A stretch of 64,000 nucleotides of DNA, taken from contig JACVVK020000486.1 of the NCBI GenBank assembly GCA_018292915.2, positions 356,001-420,000 of the forward strand. Reading direction: 5' to 3'. The notes beneath the pieces were generated by a model that searched no databases, was not told where the DNA came from, and worked only from the letters and a program-made list of their open reading frames with translations. This document shows positions 29,001-38,944 of the stretch, in pieces; positions within the stretch are counted from its first letter, which is position 1; every line of letters starts with the position of its first letter. This DNA comes from Batillaria attramentaria (Eukaryota > Mollusca > Gastropoda > Batillariidae). Both the position numbers and the translations under genes were made by a program.

Positions 29001-32000
29001 TACAAATAGGGAAAGTACAGCTCTAACTGTGAGTGTTTCTGTACATTCGTACAAATAGGGTAAGTACAGCTCTAACTGTGAGTGTTTCTGTACATTCGTA
29101 CAAATAGGGTAAGCACAGCTCTAACTGTGAGTGTTTCTGTACATTAGTACAAATAGGGTAAGCACAGCTCTAACTGTGAGTGTTTCAGTACATTAGTACA
29201 AATAGGGTAAGCACAGCTCTGACTGTGAGTGTTTCAGTACATTCGTACAAATAGGGTAAGTACAGCTCTGAGTGTTTCTGTACATTCGTACAAATAGGGT
29301 AAGTACAGCTCTAAACTGTGAGTGTTTCAGTACATTAGTACAAATAGGGTAAGTACAGCTCTGAGTGTTTCAGTACATTAGTACAAATAGGGTAAGTACA
29401 GCTCTGAGTGTTTCAGTACATTAGTACAAATAGGGTAAGTACAGCTCTGAGTGTTTCAGTACATTAGTACAAATAGGGTAAGTACAGCTCTGAGTGTTTC
29501 AGTACATTAGTACAAATAGGGTAAGTACAGCTCTGAGTGTTTCAGTACATTAGTACAAATAGGGTAAGTACAGCTCTGAGTGTTTCAGTACATTAGTACA
29601 AATAGGGTAAGTACAGCTCTGAGTGTTTCAGTACATTAGTACAAATAGGGTAAGTACAGCTCTGAGTGTTTCAGTACATTAGTACAAATAGGGTAAGTAC
29701 AGCTCTGAGTGTTTCAGTACATTAGTACAAATAGGGTAAGTACAGCTCTGAGTGTTTCAGTACATTAGTACAAATAGGGTAAGTACAGCTCTGAGTGTTT
29801 CAGTACATTAGTACAAATAGGGTAAGTACAGCTCTGAGTGTTTCAGTACATTAGTACAAATAGGGTAAGTACAGCTCTGAGTGTTTCAGTACATTAGTAC
29901 AAATAGGGTAAGTACAGCTCTGAGTGTTTCAGTACATTAGTACAAATAGGGTAAGTACAGCTCTGAGTGTTTCAGTACATTAGTACAAATAGGGTAAGTA
30001 CAGCTCTGAGTGTTTCAGTACATTAGTACAAATAGGGTAAGTACAGCTCTGAGTGTTTCAGTACATTAGTACAAATAGGGTAAGTACAGCTCTGAGTGTT
30101 TCAGTACATTAGTACAAATAGGGTAAGTACAGCTCTGAGTGTTTCAGTACATTAGTACAAATAGGGTAAGTACAGCTCTGAGTGTTTCAGTACATTAGTA
30201 CAAATAGGGTAAGTACAGCTCTAACTGTGAGTGTTTCAGTACATTAGTACAAATAGGGTAAGTACAGCTCTAACTGTGAGTGTTTCTGTACATTAGTACA
30301 AATAGGGTAAGTACAGCTCTAACTGTGAGTGTTTCAGTACATTAGTACAAATAGGGTAAGTACAGCTCTGAGTGTTTCAGTACATTAGTACAAATAGGGT
30401 AAGTACAGCTCTGAGTGTTTCAGTACATTAGTACAAATAGGGTAAGTACAGCTCTGAGTGTTTCTGTACATTAGTACAAATAGGGTAAGTACAGCTCTAA
30501 CTGCAGTAAACTGATGTGTGTTGACCATGTGAAGGTTCACTGAGCCAGCTCTCCTGGTCACTGTAGTTACTACACCGTGTTGGCAGCTGTTCATTTTGGC
30601 TTCTGTTCGCTCAGTATCACTATCAGACTGTACCTGTCCGCATGTATAAGTGGCGTAACGCAGGCTGGGGAATTTTCAGTCATTTGGTAGTTTTCAGCCA
30701 AATTTTCTATCCTCCCTATCTTATCTATCCCCCCCCCCCCCCCAAAAAAAAAAAAAAAAAAATAAATAAATAAAATAAAATAAATAAAAAATAAAAAACA
30801 ACAACAACAACAACAAAAATCCCCCCCCCCCCCAAAAAAAAAAATAAAATAAAATAAATAAATAAAAAAAAAATAAAAAAAAATCTAAGTTTCAGCCAAG
30901 GAAAAGGAAGGGGGAGGGGGGGGGGAAGGCTGCACACACAGTCATGTATCATGATGAACATACATGTAGTGCCATATGGGACAGTCTAACTTCTTTTTTG
31001 AAGACTTGCATGTCAGTACCACGGCAGTGTTATACTTTTGGTTGCCAGGAGAGGCTACTAAATAACTTCAAATATGCTAAAATTTGTTTTCTTAAGTGGG
31101 GCACTGCCTCCCATAGTCCCCCAGCAGGGCGCTGCCTCTGCACCCCGGCCTAGGTTTCAGTTTTTTTCCCTCAGCAGTTCCCCAGCCTGGTAATGCTAAA
31201 CGTCACTTGAACAGCTATGAATGATGTGAGTCTTCGTGTGTGGTGAGACAAGGCCCTGGTTTGGCTTATGCACCTGGGGCACAATGCCCCCAAAATAGGA
31301 CGGCAACTGTATTAGCCTGGGCCCGTATGTAAAACTAACCCGGACTAGGTCAAAAGAAACCCCAAAACAAAATTAAATAAAAAAGAAAGCAAAGAAAGAG
31401 AGAACTCCTTCTATAACAGCATGGGCACCTTGCTGGAATGGACCCCCTTCCTGATTTAAAACAAAAACACAACACAAAATTTAAACCTAGAGCTAGTTTA
31501 GTTCGAGGTTAGATTCTAACCCGGGGGCTAAACTCCCTGACCCCGACTTTTACATACGGGCCCAGAATGACAACTAGTTATACTAGCTTCATGTCTGTAC
31601 ATGCATCTTGAACTGTTCTTACAAAGTGATCTATGTTTTGCAGGATACCAGTCCTTTGTGCGTGCGTATGCCACGTATCCAAGTCACCTGAAGGACGTTT
31701 TCTCCATGAAGGACCTTCACCTTGGGCACGTTGCTAAGAGCTTTGCTCTGAGGGAGTCACCGTCACACCTGCACAGCGCAGCATCCAGACCCATCTTCAA
31801 AGTGCGGAAGATGGAGGGCAAGTCAAGGTCAAATGCTGGTGGCGACAAAAGACCTTGGAAGTAAGAATATGTAAAGACAGATTTCAACTGTTCTGTCCTT
31901 TCCATTTTTTTTTTTTTTTTTTTTTGCTGCCTCAACTCTTTGCCAGCTCCAGTGGTGTTCCTCCCAGGTCATGGGCATAATCCACATGGGGCTTGGAAGC

Positions 32001-32652
32001 CGGGGCAGTTTTTATTATGCATGATGATGGAGATGAGGATGATGGTAAGATGATGCTATGGAAGTCCGTGTGGTTTTGGACTGCGGGACAGGGCCGCATT
32101 CCATGCTTCCTGTCATAAATATCCCGGCATTAATCAGCCCCGGGAACTACGGCACCTGCGGTGCCGGCCGTGTAATCATCCACATCATTAGACGTGTCAT
32201 ACCAAGGGAAGCACCCCCAAAGTCACACCCGTGAAGTGGGTGAATCTCAGCTCTGTGGCAACAGCCTCCCCATTGGGCCCATAGCACACCCGCTTTGGAT
32301 AGGAGCCGACCTAGGTAGGAAAAATCCCACTTGCCTCGGCTGGGACTCGAACCCGGGTCTCCCGGTCCATGGTCCGAAGTGCTAACCACTACACTGTGGG
32401 GGCCGGTCCATTCCAAGTTCTATGGAAAAAACCATCAAGTGATACCTCTCTTACTATGAAATGTCAACGCCGTTGTCAGTGTGTTGAAGATGTGTGAAAA
32501 TTTTGATTACTGTGTGTGTGTGCAGGCCGCATGGAAAGAAAGGCCCATATTCAGCAACAGTGTCAGAGTTTGGCAGCGGACTGGATTCAGCCATCATGAG
32601 GAATGTGGCGAAGAAGAACTTGAAAGGGAAAAAGAAGAAACCAGGATTCTGA
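14300..32652 (+). CDS. DDX31: ATP-dependent RNA helicase DDX31 (Dbp7 family), 17 coding exons, 737 aa
   Basis: Nucleolar DEAD-box helicase; the yeast relative Dbp7 acts in 60S subunit assembly. Exons: 14300-14395, 14744-15006, 15118-15193, 15690-15804, 17040-17149, 17688-17729, 18463-18527, 19108-19227, 19769-19878, 20322-20533, 20961-21182, 21584-21643, 22101-22291, 22810-22894, 23341-23443, 31644-31860, 32526-32652. Phases close to 738 codons with TGA at 32650. Residues 1-120 are basic, with RRQLKSQRQ. Then come the Q motif (Q163), motif I SQTGSGKT (179-186), Ia PTRE (217-220), Ib TPGR (267-270), II DEAD (292-295), III SAT (327-329), [18 protein letters not shown] (498-507) and [12 protein letters not shown] (526-535). 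The C-terminus has [14 protein letters not shown] and a Lys-rich end, both typical of DDX31. Motif V has His505 where Asp is usual. Confidence 0.96.
15218..15400. repeat. Short imperfect repeats built on TTGTCCTAT / GGACA
   Basis: Three to four degenerate blocks containing GGACA(C/T)TTTGTCCTAT-like words lie in DDX31 intron 3. A related stretch is near 59375-59420. Class unknown. Confidence 0.35.
16037..16380 (+). mobile_element. MITE-1 copy (TIR CAGGCTGGGG), with 7-bp flanking repeat
   Basis: It starts CAGGCTAGTGAATTTTCAG and ends AATTCTCCAGTCTG, inverted forms of the consensus ends seen in the copies at 30661 and 32937. TGTTGTC flanks both sides (16030-16036 and 16381-16387). It lies in DDX31 intron 4. 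Confidence 0.75.
16560..16972. mobile_element. MITE with 15-bp perfect TIR CAGGGTCCATACAGG
   Basis: The left CAGGGTCCATACAGG and right CCTGTATGGACCCTG are exact inverted repeats. Internal AAAGTCATGGAA words recur near both ends. CTTCT occurs beside both ends but a full 8-bp duplication is not intact. The CAGGG start is hAT-like. It lies in DDX31 intron 4, right after the MITE-1 copy. Confidence 0.8.
17266..17420. repeat. Relative of the foldback element at 49905-50912
   Basis: It contains AAAAATCGCAATTTTACTTG, CCACTCAAGCCACTAT and a reverse-oriented ATAGTGGCTCCTA, so it is itself a short palindrome of about 150 bp. The same words begin the left arm of the large foldback element. Confidence 0.55.
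18012..18440 (+). mobile_element. CR1/L2-like LINE 3' end
   Basis: The frame 18012-18250 encodes [20 protein letters not shown] then [12 protein letters not shown], matching the typical last residues of CR1/L2-clade reverse-transcriptase ORFs (WNxLP...FKxxLKTxLF). A GT microsatellite (18239-18282) interrupts the 3'UTR. The tail ends in (ATT)n at 18413-18440, only about 22 bp before DDX31 exon 7. Confidence 0.65.
18690..18902 (+). mobile_element. SINE family D, copy 2 (5' truncated)
   Basis: It begins within the B-box region (TTCGAGCCCTGG), then GATATGTGATACCC, TTTCTCTCCGGGTTACCTGG and the GGAAGCAGCCCAAATTTC end. It lies in DDX31 intron 7. Confidence 0.65.
19890..20192 (+). mobile_element. 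CR1/L2-like LINE 3' end with (ATC)n tail
   Basis: The frame through 19960-20047 reads [18 protein letters not shown], one stop, then [10 protein letters not shown] and stop, the decayed C-terminus of a LINE ORF. It is followed by a (TCA/ATC)n tract at 20148-20190. It lies in DDX31 intron 9. Confidence 0.6.
22292..22570. repeat. C/A homopolymer-rich block in DDX31 intron 13
   Basis: Poly-C tracts (22313-22360 and 22507-22530) alternate with poly-A and AAC words, starting about 15 bp after the exon 13 donor. ORFs here are artefacts of composition. Confidence 0.85.
22998..23053 (+). repeat. GT microsatellite in DDX31 intron 14
   Basis: About 28 uninterrupted GT dinucleotides. Confidence 0.95.
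23525..30503 (+). repeat. 7-kb minisatellite (49/43-bp unit, about 145 copies) in DDX31 intron 15
   Basis: The array is head-to-tail and fills most of the 8.2-kb intron between exons 15 and 16. The typical unit is 49 bp: GTGAGTGTTTCTGTACATTA, then GTACAAATAGGGTAAGTACA, then GCTCTAACT. A 43-bp form lacks AACTGT and fills most of 29330-30210. Diagnostic variants occur in blocks: GTAAGC for GTAAGT, GGAAAGT for GGTAAGT, TTTCAG for TTTCTG, ACATTCGTAC (27330-27900 and 28890-29110) and ACTTTAGTAC (26170-26280). Each typical unit contains the inverted repeat TGTAC-ATTA-GTACA. Neither unit length is divisible by three and stops occur, so it is not coding. No spacers, so it is not a CRISPR array. Confidence 0.97.
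30661..31189 (+). mobile_element. MITE-1 copy 2, expanded by low-complexity DNA
   Basis: It starts CAGGCTGGGGAATTTTCAG and ends AGTTCCCCAGCCTG. The middle carries poly-C, poly-A and AAC/TAAA tracts (30731-30885) absent from other copies. Flanks GTAACG and GTAATG may be a worn target duplication. It lies in DDX31 intron 15, directly after the minisatellite. Confidence 0.8.
31319..31563. mobile_element. MITE-2 copy (TIR GGGCCCGTATGTAAAA)
   Basis: GGGCCCGTATGTAAAA at the left is mirrored by TTTTACATACGGGCCC at the right. The interior holds GCTGGAATGGAC, CCTGATTTAAAA and GAGCTAGTTTAGTTCGAGG, shared with copies at 47775 and 61468. It lies in DDX31 intron 15. Confidence 0.85.
31930..32412 (-). mobile_element. 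tRNA-derived SINE, family C (about 480 bp)
   Basis: On the minus strand the head GTGTAGTGGTTAGCACTTCG (A box) and GGGTTCGAGTCCC (B box) is followed by a long body with CTATGGGCCCAATGGGGAGG and GGCACCGCAGGTGCCGTAG. It ends near CTGGAGCTGGCAAAGAGTTG. A second copy lies at 63073-63540 on the plus strand. It lies in DDX31 intron 16. Confidence 0.85.
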
Positions 32653-32741
32653 ATACCCTTCAAAAAGAGGAATATGCTTCAACAAAGACAGTCCTCCTGT
32701 ATTGTGTCTGGTTTCACGTGAAAGACTTTTTGTACTGAACG

Positions 32742-32886
32742 GGAGACAGTAGAGCGCTGGCCTTTCAATGCTTGGGTCGTGAGTTTGAATCTTAGCTGGG
32801 GGGTCAAATATTTGTGGTGTTTTTTTTTTTTGCTTTGTTTTTTTCTTGTTGCCCCATCCTTGACCAAACACCCACCCCCATTCCTA
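32742..32886 (+). mobile_element. SINE family A, diverged copy just after the DDX31 stop
   Basis: It retains AGTAGAGCGCTGG, TTGGGTCGTGAGTTTGAAT and TTGTTGCCCCATCCTTGA, then ACACCCACCCCC. It starts about 90 bp after the DDX31 stop codon, so it may be in the 3'UTR. Confidence 0.7.
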
Positions 32887-32936
32887 TATTTACCCAGCGT
32901 TTGTGGACCTTGAAAGCTATTGTCACGTGAATGATA

Positions 32937-33316
32937 CAGGCTGGGGAATTTTCAGTCCTTTGGCAATTTTCAGCCAAATTTGGCAATTTTCAGCCAAATT
33001 TGGTATTATCTCAGCCCCAAAATCTAAGTTTCAGCCAAAGGAAAGAAGCAGAAAAAAAAGGCTGCCTACAGTCGTGTATGGATGGATACATGTAATGCAT
33101 TATGGCACAGTCTAACTTCATTTTTGAAGACTTGCATGTCAGTACCAAGGCAGTGTTTTACTTATGGGTGCTAGGAAAGGCTACTAAATGCCTTTAAAAA
33201 TGCTGCAATTTGTTTTCTTAAGTGAGGCCTTCCCCCGTGGTCCCTCAGCTGGGTGCTGCCTTTGCACCCCGGCCTAGGTTTCAGACTTTGTTTCCCTCAG
33301 CAATTCCCCAGCCTAG
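32937..33316 (+). mobile_element. MITE-1 copy 3
   Basis: It starts CAGGCTGGGGAATTTTCAG and ends CAATTCCCCAGCCTA. A short internal duplication of TTTGGCAATTTTCAGCCAAA occurs near its left end. Confidence 0.8.
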
Positions 33317-33671
33317 CTTTAGGTAGTGTGGATGAAAAACCTGAAATTTTGATATCAACCACGGATTTCTGTGGCCTCAGAAGGGCACTAGGTTTGTCAC
33401 ACTGTGTTGTGGCTGGAGACTGGAGTGAAGCTAGAGAGAAGGAATGCGAGTGATTGCGTGCATGTTTCATGTTTATAATTTAATGCGCAGTGCAGAAGAG
33501 GGAGGGGGTTTGTATGGCTATGCAGAGTTTATTTATGTTTGTCGTTTGTTTTGTGGTTGTTGTTTGCAGGTGATGAGATACCGATGTAATGTAGGATTCA
33601 AAATAATTTTGTAAATAACTATCGGCATGCATAAACACTGCTCAGCCCATGCGCTTGTTTTCTCTACTTAC

Positions 33672-33677
33672 AGTTGC

Positions 33678-33729
<52 letters not shown>

Positions 33730-33736
33730 GTGTGTG

Positions 33737-33771
<35 letters not shown>

Positions 33772-33920
33772 CGGTGTCAATTTGAGGTGAGATACCCGGA
33801 TAACCCAGCTTGTAAGAGTTACGGGCTTTTAATGCTTTCTCTTTTCACGGAAGCTGCTAGGCTAGGCACATAATTATACTGAAGGTTCGACTTTTCCGCT
33901 GGTGTGTGTGTGTGTGTGTG

Positions 33921-33952
<32 letters not shown>
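33672..33952 (+). repeat. Two GT microsatellites
   Basis: GT/GC tract 33672-33771 and GT tract 33902-33952, separated by about 130 bp of unique sequence. Confidence 0.9.
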
Positions 33953-34289
33953 CAACGTTTTCTTTGTGATGGGACTGTGAACAGGTTGAAGGTCACATAT
34001 ATAGCTACAACAATCAAACATGTTTCCGATTATACAACCGTAGGTGGTGAATGTGAGTTTGTGATCTGTGAGACGCTCCAGCATGGTACACAATGTATTG
34101 GGTTACATTACAACAATCCGCGGCGCTCCCTCGCCTTGTCAGCGATCAGCAGTCATTGACTGAGGTAGCGGGCGCGTGCGCTAGACTGGTCGATGTGAAC
34201 TTCTATCTCAATCCGTCTGTGTTCGCGTGATAAGGTTTCACTGATCAGCAGGGCATGGTCATAATACCATCATCATCGTCATCTTTCTC

Positions 34290-34349
34290 TCCCTCTGTGT
34301 GTGTGTGTGTGTGTGTCTCTCTTTCTCTGCGTATGCAAAAATGTATGCA

Positions 34350-34410
<61 letters not shown>

Positions 34411-34590
34411 ATGTTGCAAATTTTACTCATATATCTGTTTTCTCCCTTTAGTTATTTTGTAGTGCCTTCTTTGCGTAGCAACGGCTGATTGAAAACTGAC
34501 CAACGTATGGCCAAATCTTTTCCGTTGTAAAATTAAGTCCGTTCGTTCGTTCGTTCGTTCGTTCGTTCTGCCTCTCTCTCTCTCTGTCGA
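34290..34590. repeat. GT tracts, (GTTC)n and (TC)n
   Basis: GT at 34297-34315 and 34350-34404, (CGTT)n at 34540-34566 and TC at 34570-34585, just upstream of a SINE A copy. Confidence 0.9.
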
Positions 34591-34603
34591 TCTCTGTCTC
34601 TTT

Positions 34604-34774
34604 GGGGGTGCGGGGAGCCGGGAGAGCGTGGGACTTTCAGTGCTCGGGTCTTGGGTTCGAATCCCGGCTTGGGCCAAATACATGTATTTGTGTTGACCTT
34701 TTCCCTCGTTGCCCCGTCTTTGGTATCACCCATATGTGGAGGAAAAGAACGTTAAACTCCCGAACACCCACCCG
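34604..34774 (+). mobile_element. SINE family A, near full length
   Basis: Head GGGGAGCCGGGAGAGCGTGG, B box GGGTTCGAATCCC, body TTGCCCCGTCTTTGGTATCA, tail ACGTTAAACTCCCGAACACC. Confidence 0.8.
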
Positions 34775-34968
34775 CATGGCGCGCGCGTACTGACCAGGTT
34801 CATCTGAGCCTATGTAGTATATTTTCAGTCTGTGTGTGAGAATGTTAAGTAATAATGATAGATATTTATATAGCGCTTATACTCGGCAAGCTCTAAGCGC
34901 TTACAACGTTTAAAAAAAAATGGCATGAAAATAATGCCAGAGAGAACAACGAAAGACAGCAACTGTGG

Positions 34969-34971
<3 letters not shown>

Positions 34972-35021
<50 letters not shown>
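34972..35021 (+). repeat. CA microsatellite
   Basis: About 24 CA dinucleotides. The preceding 34845-34915 resembles, in reverse, the 3' end shared by L2-like elements (ATATAGCGCTTATACTCGG). Confidence 0.85.
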
Positions 35022-35026
<5 letters not shown>

Positions 35027-35333
35027 TTTCTGTTAATCCCTCATTACTGCTGCTGGCTGAGAACAAGCACGTTTTGACTGCAGTTTTAAAGGTGACAACC
35101 GAATCAATTTGTCGTATGGATTTTGGACGGGTGTTGCAAAGGGTGGGTCTTAATTGGTGCGGGTTTCGTTGATCAGTAAAGTATCAGCGTCATCAGCTGA
35201 TCATTATCATCATCGTTTCTCTCCAAGCGTGTGCGTAAGCAAGACAGGTCGATGTGAACCTCAGTACATCGCAATCTGTGTGGGATCGGCAAGACATCGC
35301 TGGTCATGTCGACGTGAAAAGCAAGTGAAGCGC

Positions 35334-35564
35334 GCACGCACGCACGCACACTGACACGCACGCACGCGCGCGCGCGCACACACACACACACACAGAGGAA
35401 CACACACACACACACAGAGTCACAGTCACACACACACACACAGACAGTCACACACAGTCCCCCCCCCCCCCCCACACACACACACACGCGCGCACGCACA
35501 CACACACACACACAGAGGGACGCGCGCGCACACACACACACAGTCACACACGCGCACGCACGCA

Positions 35565-35611
<47 letters not shown>
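35334..35611 (+). repeat. Compound CA / CG-CA / poly-C repeat
   Basis: Alternating purine-pyrimidine DNA (CACA, CGCG, CGCA) with a poly-C run at 35459-35473. It has Z-DNA-forming potential. ORFs here are repeat artefacts. Confidence 0.9.
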
Positions 35612-35613
<2 letters not shown>

Positions 35614-36150
35614 TCTGCACGAGAAGTAGTTACATCTCATTTTCAAACTGAATGATTTAATTTCATTTAAAACCACGAGCGGAGACCGCTGTTTCTGCAT
35701 ACACTGATACTATTTCTAATTTGGGAAAAACAGAATGTTCAAAGCCGAGACAGCTGCACATATTCTCGAAGATATAATGATCATTGTCGTGTGAATCTGT
35801 CACATGATACTCTTAACCTTCGCCGTGCATGTGCACCCATGCTTTCACTTTAATTGATGTATCTCAGTCAATTTTTATTTCCCGTCTTTGAAATTTTGTG
35901 ACTTTGTTAATAAAGGTTTTGACTATGTTTACACCAAAAATTTTGTGTGTTTATTGGTAAACAATGGAGTCAATAAACAATAAAAACGTTGTATAAAGGT
36001 AATCTTACCCACATTTTAAGATTTTGATTACTTGCTGTCCGGTCAGCGGCAACCTTTTCAAACTAACAAACTGTGATCGAATCCCACAAAATGGTGATAA
36101 AGGGTGATTTCATCGTATGGAGTTACTGGTATCACAAAAAAGTGCAGACC

Positions 36151-36240
36151 GGGGCGGACGGTGGTCTAGTGGTTAAGAGACCTGTCACCAATGCGAGAGG
36201 TCAGGGATTCGAGTCCCACTCGGGGCAAAGTTGCACAAAA
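36151..36240 (+). mobile_element. SINE family B, head only
   Basis: GGTGGTCTAGTGGTTAAGAG (A box) and GGATTCGAGTCCC (B box) are intact, then similarity stops after GGGGCAAAG. Confidence 0.7.
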
Positions 36241-36350
36241 TATCCCCTGAATGACTGGCGACCACGGCCCGAGCAGTCATCTGCGCGCCATTTTGGTTGG
36301 TGATCACGTAGGTGAAAACGGCCGTGGTCGCCAGTTATTCAGGGATATGT
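36238..36350. repeat. Inverted repeat with about 30-bp arms
   Basis: Left ATATCCCCTGAATGACTGGC then GACCACGGCC; right GGCCGTGGTCGCCAG then TTATTCAGGGATAT. The arms differ at two or three positions, with about 50 bp between. Confidence 0.8.
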
Positions 36351-37336
36351 TGTGCATGTTTGGGGGAAAGGAGTGGTCAAAGTGAGTACGTAAGGTTGTC
36401 TTACGTCTCTTTGCATCGAGCAGAACCGAAAACACCCATCAAAGTGCGTGCAATTAGCTCCAATCATTTTCGTATACTATTCTTTACAATTACCCCGACC
36501 ACAATAGCGGCACATATTGCTAGCACATACTATGCCGCACTGAGTATACGTTTCACAACTGAGCTAGTCAGTGTTTACGGTCAGTCCGTTTGCAGGCAGT
36601 TCAATCATGCATCAAGTTACTGAATTGAAGGTCAGTGATCAAACCGCATCAGTTGATTTGAACGGTTACGCAAACTGAAACTGGCTGCTGGTGTAATTAT
36701 CAGTTCTGATGTTATTTTGCCACGACAGCCGCGCAGTAACTTTAACAGCTGTACTAACTGTTGTACACGACAGACTGATCTGAAGCGTTGGCTAACGACG
36801 CAATGAACTCAATACTGCCGGTAGGCCAGCCATCGACCGATATCCTGTAGCCGGCACTAATTACGAAACCAAGGCCGATGTTTCAGCAGTGTTATCATCT
36901 CCTTCATACGACAGGCGTCAGTGTTGGAATCTCCTTCAACGCGCACATCAACCTCCTCTACGCTACCTCTACCTGGCTCCCAGATATGGAAATCAGCAAC
37001 ATGGCTGCCTTTGCGCTATTGTATTAGAGTTGCCTCCCCTCCTTGACTCTCCTCGAACCTCCTTGAATCCGAGCAATGGCCGGCCAGCACGTGACGAACT
37101 TGGTGTGATAATCTGTAGATGATAATGTCGAGGAGAACAGTTCGTCGCGACGAAAACAAAACTTGACGAACTCTGGTACAGGATTTGATAAAGCCGTGAA
37201 AGGTGACTTACCTTGGTCAACATTACTCGGTACAAGGAGGTCCCAAAGTCCGATGAGAGACTGATGGCGGAGAGAAAGGGAAGAACTCACATGCCCTGGC
37301 TAAATGACTTGATAGAACCCCATCATAAGAAAGCAC

Positions 37337-37339
<3 letters not shown>

Positions 37340-37372
<33 letters not shown>
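37340..37372 (+). repeat. GA microsatellite
   Basis: Uninterrupted (GA)n of about 16 units. Confidence 0.95.
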
Positions 37373-37375
<3 letters not shown>

Positions 37376-37664
37376 AGTTGCGGTCTGTTCATTCAAATTA
37401 CCCACGCAAAGTTAACTTTTCATTGTGGCTCAGTGTTTAACCACTGGATCAGTCAGAGTATTTTGCCTATCAAGTCAAGTTTTTCAGTCTCAGTCCCAAA
37501 ACTGAACATGAATAATTTTCTGATATGTTAATGTCACATAAAAAGCTACACTGATTATAACGAAATGTGGACGAAAACCCAAAATTTGGTCCGCGGTAAT
37601 GGTTTAATCAGTGAGTGCTAGTAGCTACAGCAATAAACCAAGGCCGCCTTAAAAAAAAGTTCTA

Positions 37665-37830
37665 TGTCGGTCGGGATGAGTTGCGGCTAAGGTCTGTTTC
37701 ACCACCTACGGGTGATACAAGTGAAAAAGTGAGCAGAGTTTGGCTCCAAATTGGGTTCGAACTCACGACCTTGAGCATATGGACAGCCTCACGTGGTTCT
37801 CACTACCAGCTCAGCTGACCCAACTCCCTG
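37665..37830 (-). mobile_element. Degenerate tRNA-derived SINE (A-like)
   Basis: CACCTACGGGTGATACAAG, TTTGGCTCCAAATTGGG and GGTTCGAACTCACGACC keep the SINE A order, but the head is strongly diverged. Confidence 0.45.
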
Positions 37831-38787
37831 TACAAAGTCGACGAATAAAGCCGGATGCAATGGACATAAATCGCACACTAGCTCAAGAATTCAACCCTGA
37901 CGTGCACAGTCAGTGAACTGAGTTGACCTTTCTAGTAGTGCTTGACGATCGGACCAGAAGCACTACATCATACTGACAGCCTACCGTGTATTCTGCGCTG
38001 CAAAACCAGTTACCGTACTCGCCCGCTCCACCAACAGGCAGGCTTTGCGGTCATCCGAACCAAACCTCCGCAGGACCCCCAAATACGTTTGCCCGCTTGA
38101 CCAGTCAGAGGCGTTTCGCTGATATAACGGTGAAATCAGTCACAGGGACCGGAAAACGTAAACGGACGCTGTTGGTGATTTTTCTTTCTGGCGGCTTTCT
38201 TACTGCCCTCCCCCCCCCCCTTTTGGTATTCATACTTACATCCAACTCAGCGACTGCGCTATCGAGGATACAAAATCAAAGTTATCACCCTTCCGGCCCC
38301 TGTGGGTGAAAATAATCGTATTGCTGCTGTCTGGCGAGGCGCTCCACTCGAGCAGAAAAAAGGAGTGATCTGATTGCTGCAGAAATAGCGCCGGGCATGA
38401 GAGATCACCGGGCCGAACATGCCTACGCCGGACTGGGACCGCTTGTCTGCAGAGCCAGTTTGCTGAGTTCGAAAGAAGTCTCAGTCTGGCCGTGCAGGGT
38501 GGAATGAGTACAGCCTGTAGGTTCAAACCTTGTTCCCCTCACGCCCCACTGTTTGCGATACCACACTTCCCCCCACAACACTTGATGCGAGATGCGAACA
38601 GATGAAGTGCAGTGTAGCATTCTCAGCGGTCCTTGTGGTAGCCCTCGAGTGAAGATACACGCTTGTCGCCGTCAGATTATAATCCATTACATTTGTGTCA
38701 TAGTGACAGACGTACTGTGTGTCGTCAGAGTTACGCCGAGATAGTGGGTACTTGTGTAATTGTGTGATGTCTTCACCTTTAAGAAAG

Positions 38788-38944
38788 AAGGGGTGGGTGG
38801 GTGTTTGGGGGTTTAACGTCCTTTTCCACCACATACGGGTGATATCAAAGACGGGGCAACGATGAAAAGGCCAGCACAAATATTTGGCCCCAGCCGGGAT
38901 ACGAACTCACGACCCGAGCTCTACCATTCAGCCACCCCGGCTCC
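38788..38944 (-). mobile_element. SINE family A
   Basis: GGGTGGGTGTTTGGGGGTTT, the ACGGGTGATATCAAAGACGG core and a head ending GCCACCCCGGCTCC. The anticodon-loop part has a short deletion relative to the 55911 copy. Confidence 0.8.

Noticed and set aside
23525..30503. Possible CRISPR-like array
   Set aside because: Units are directly adjacent with no unique spacers, in an intron of a eukaryotic gene. It is a minisatellite.
36870..37130. Possible first exon or promoter of the dioxygenase gene (ATGGCTGCC context)
   Set aside because: The frame is short, has no supported splice partner and is 6 kb from exon 1. It is not strong enough to annotate.
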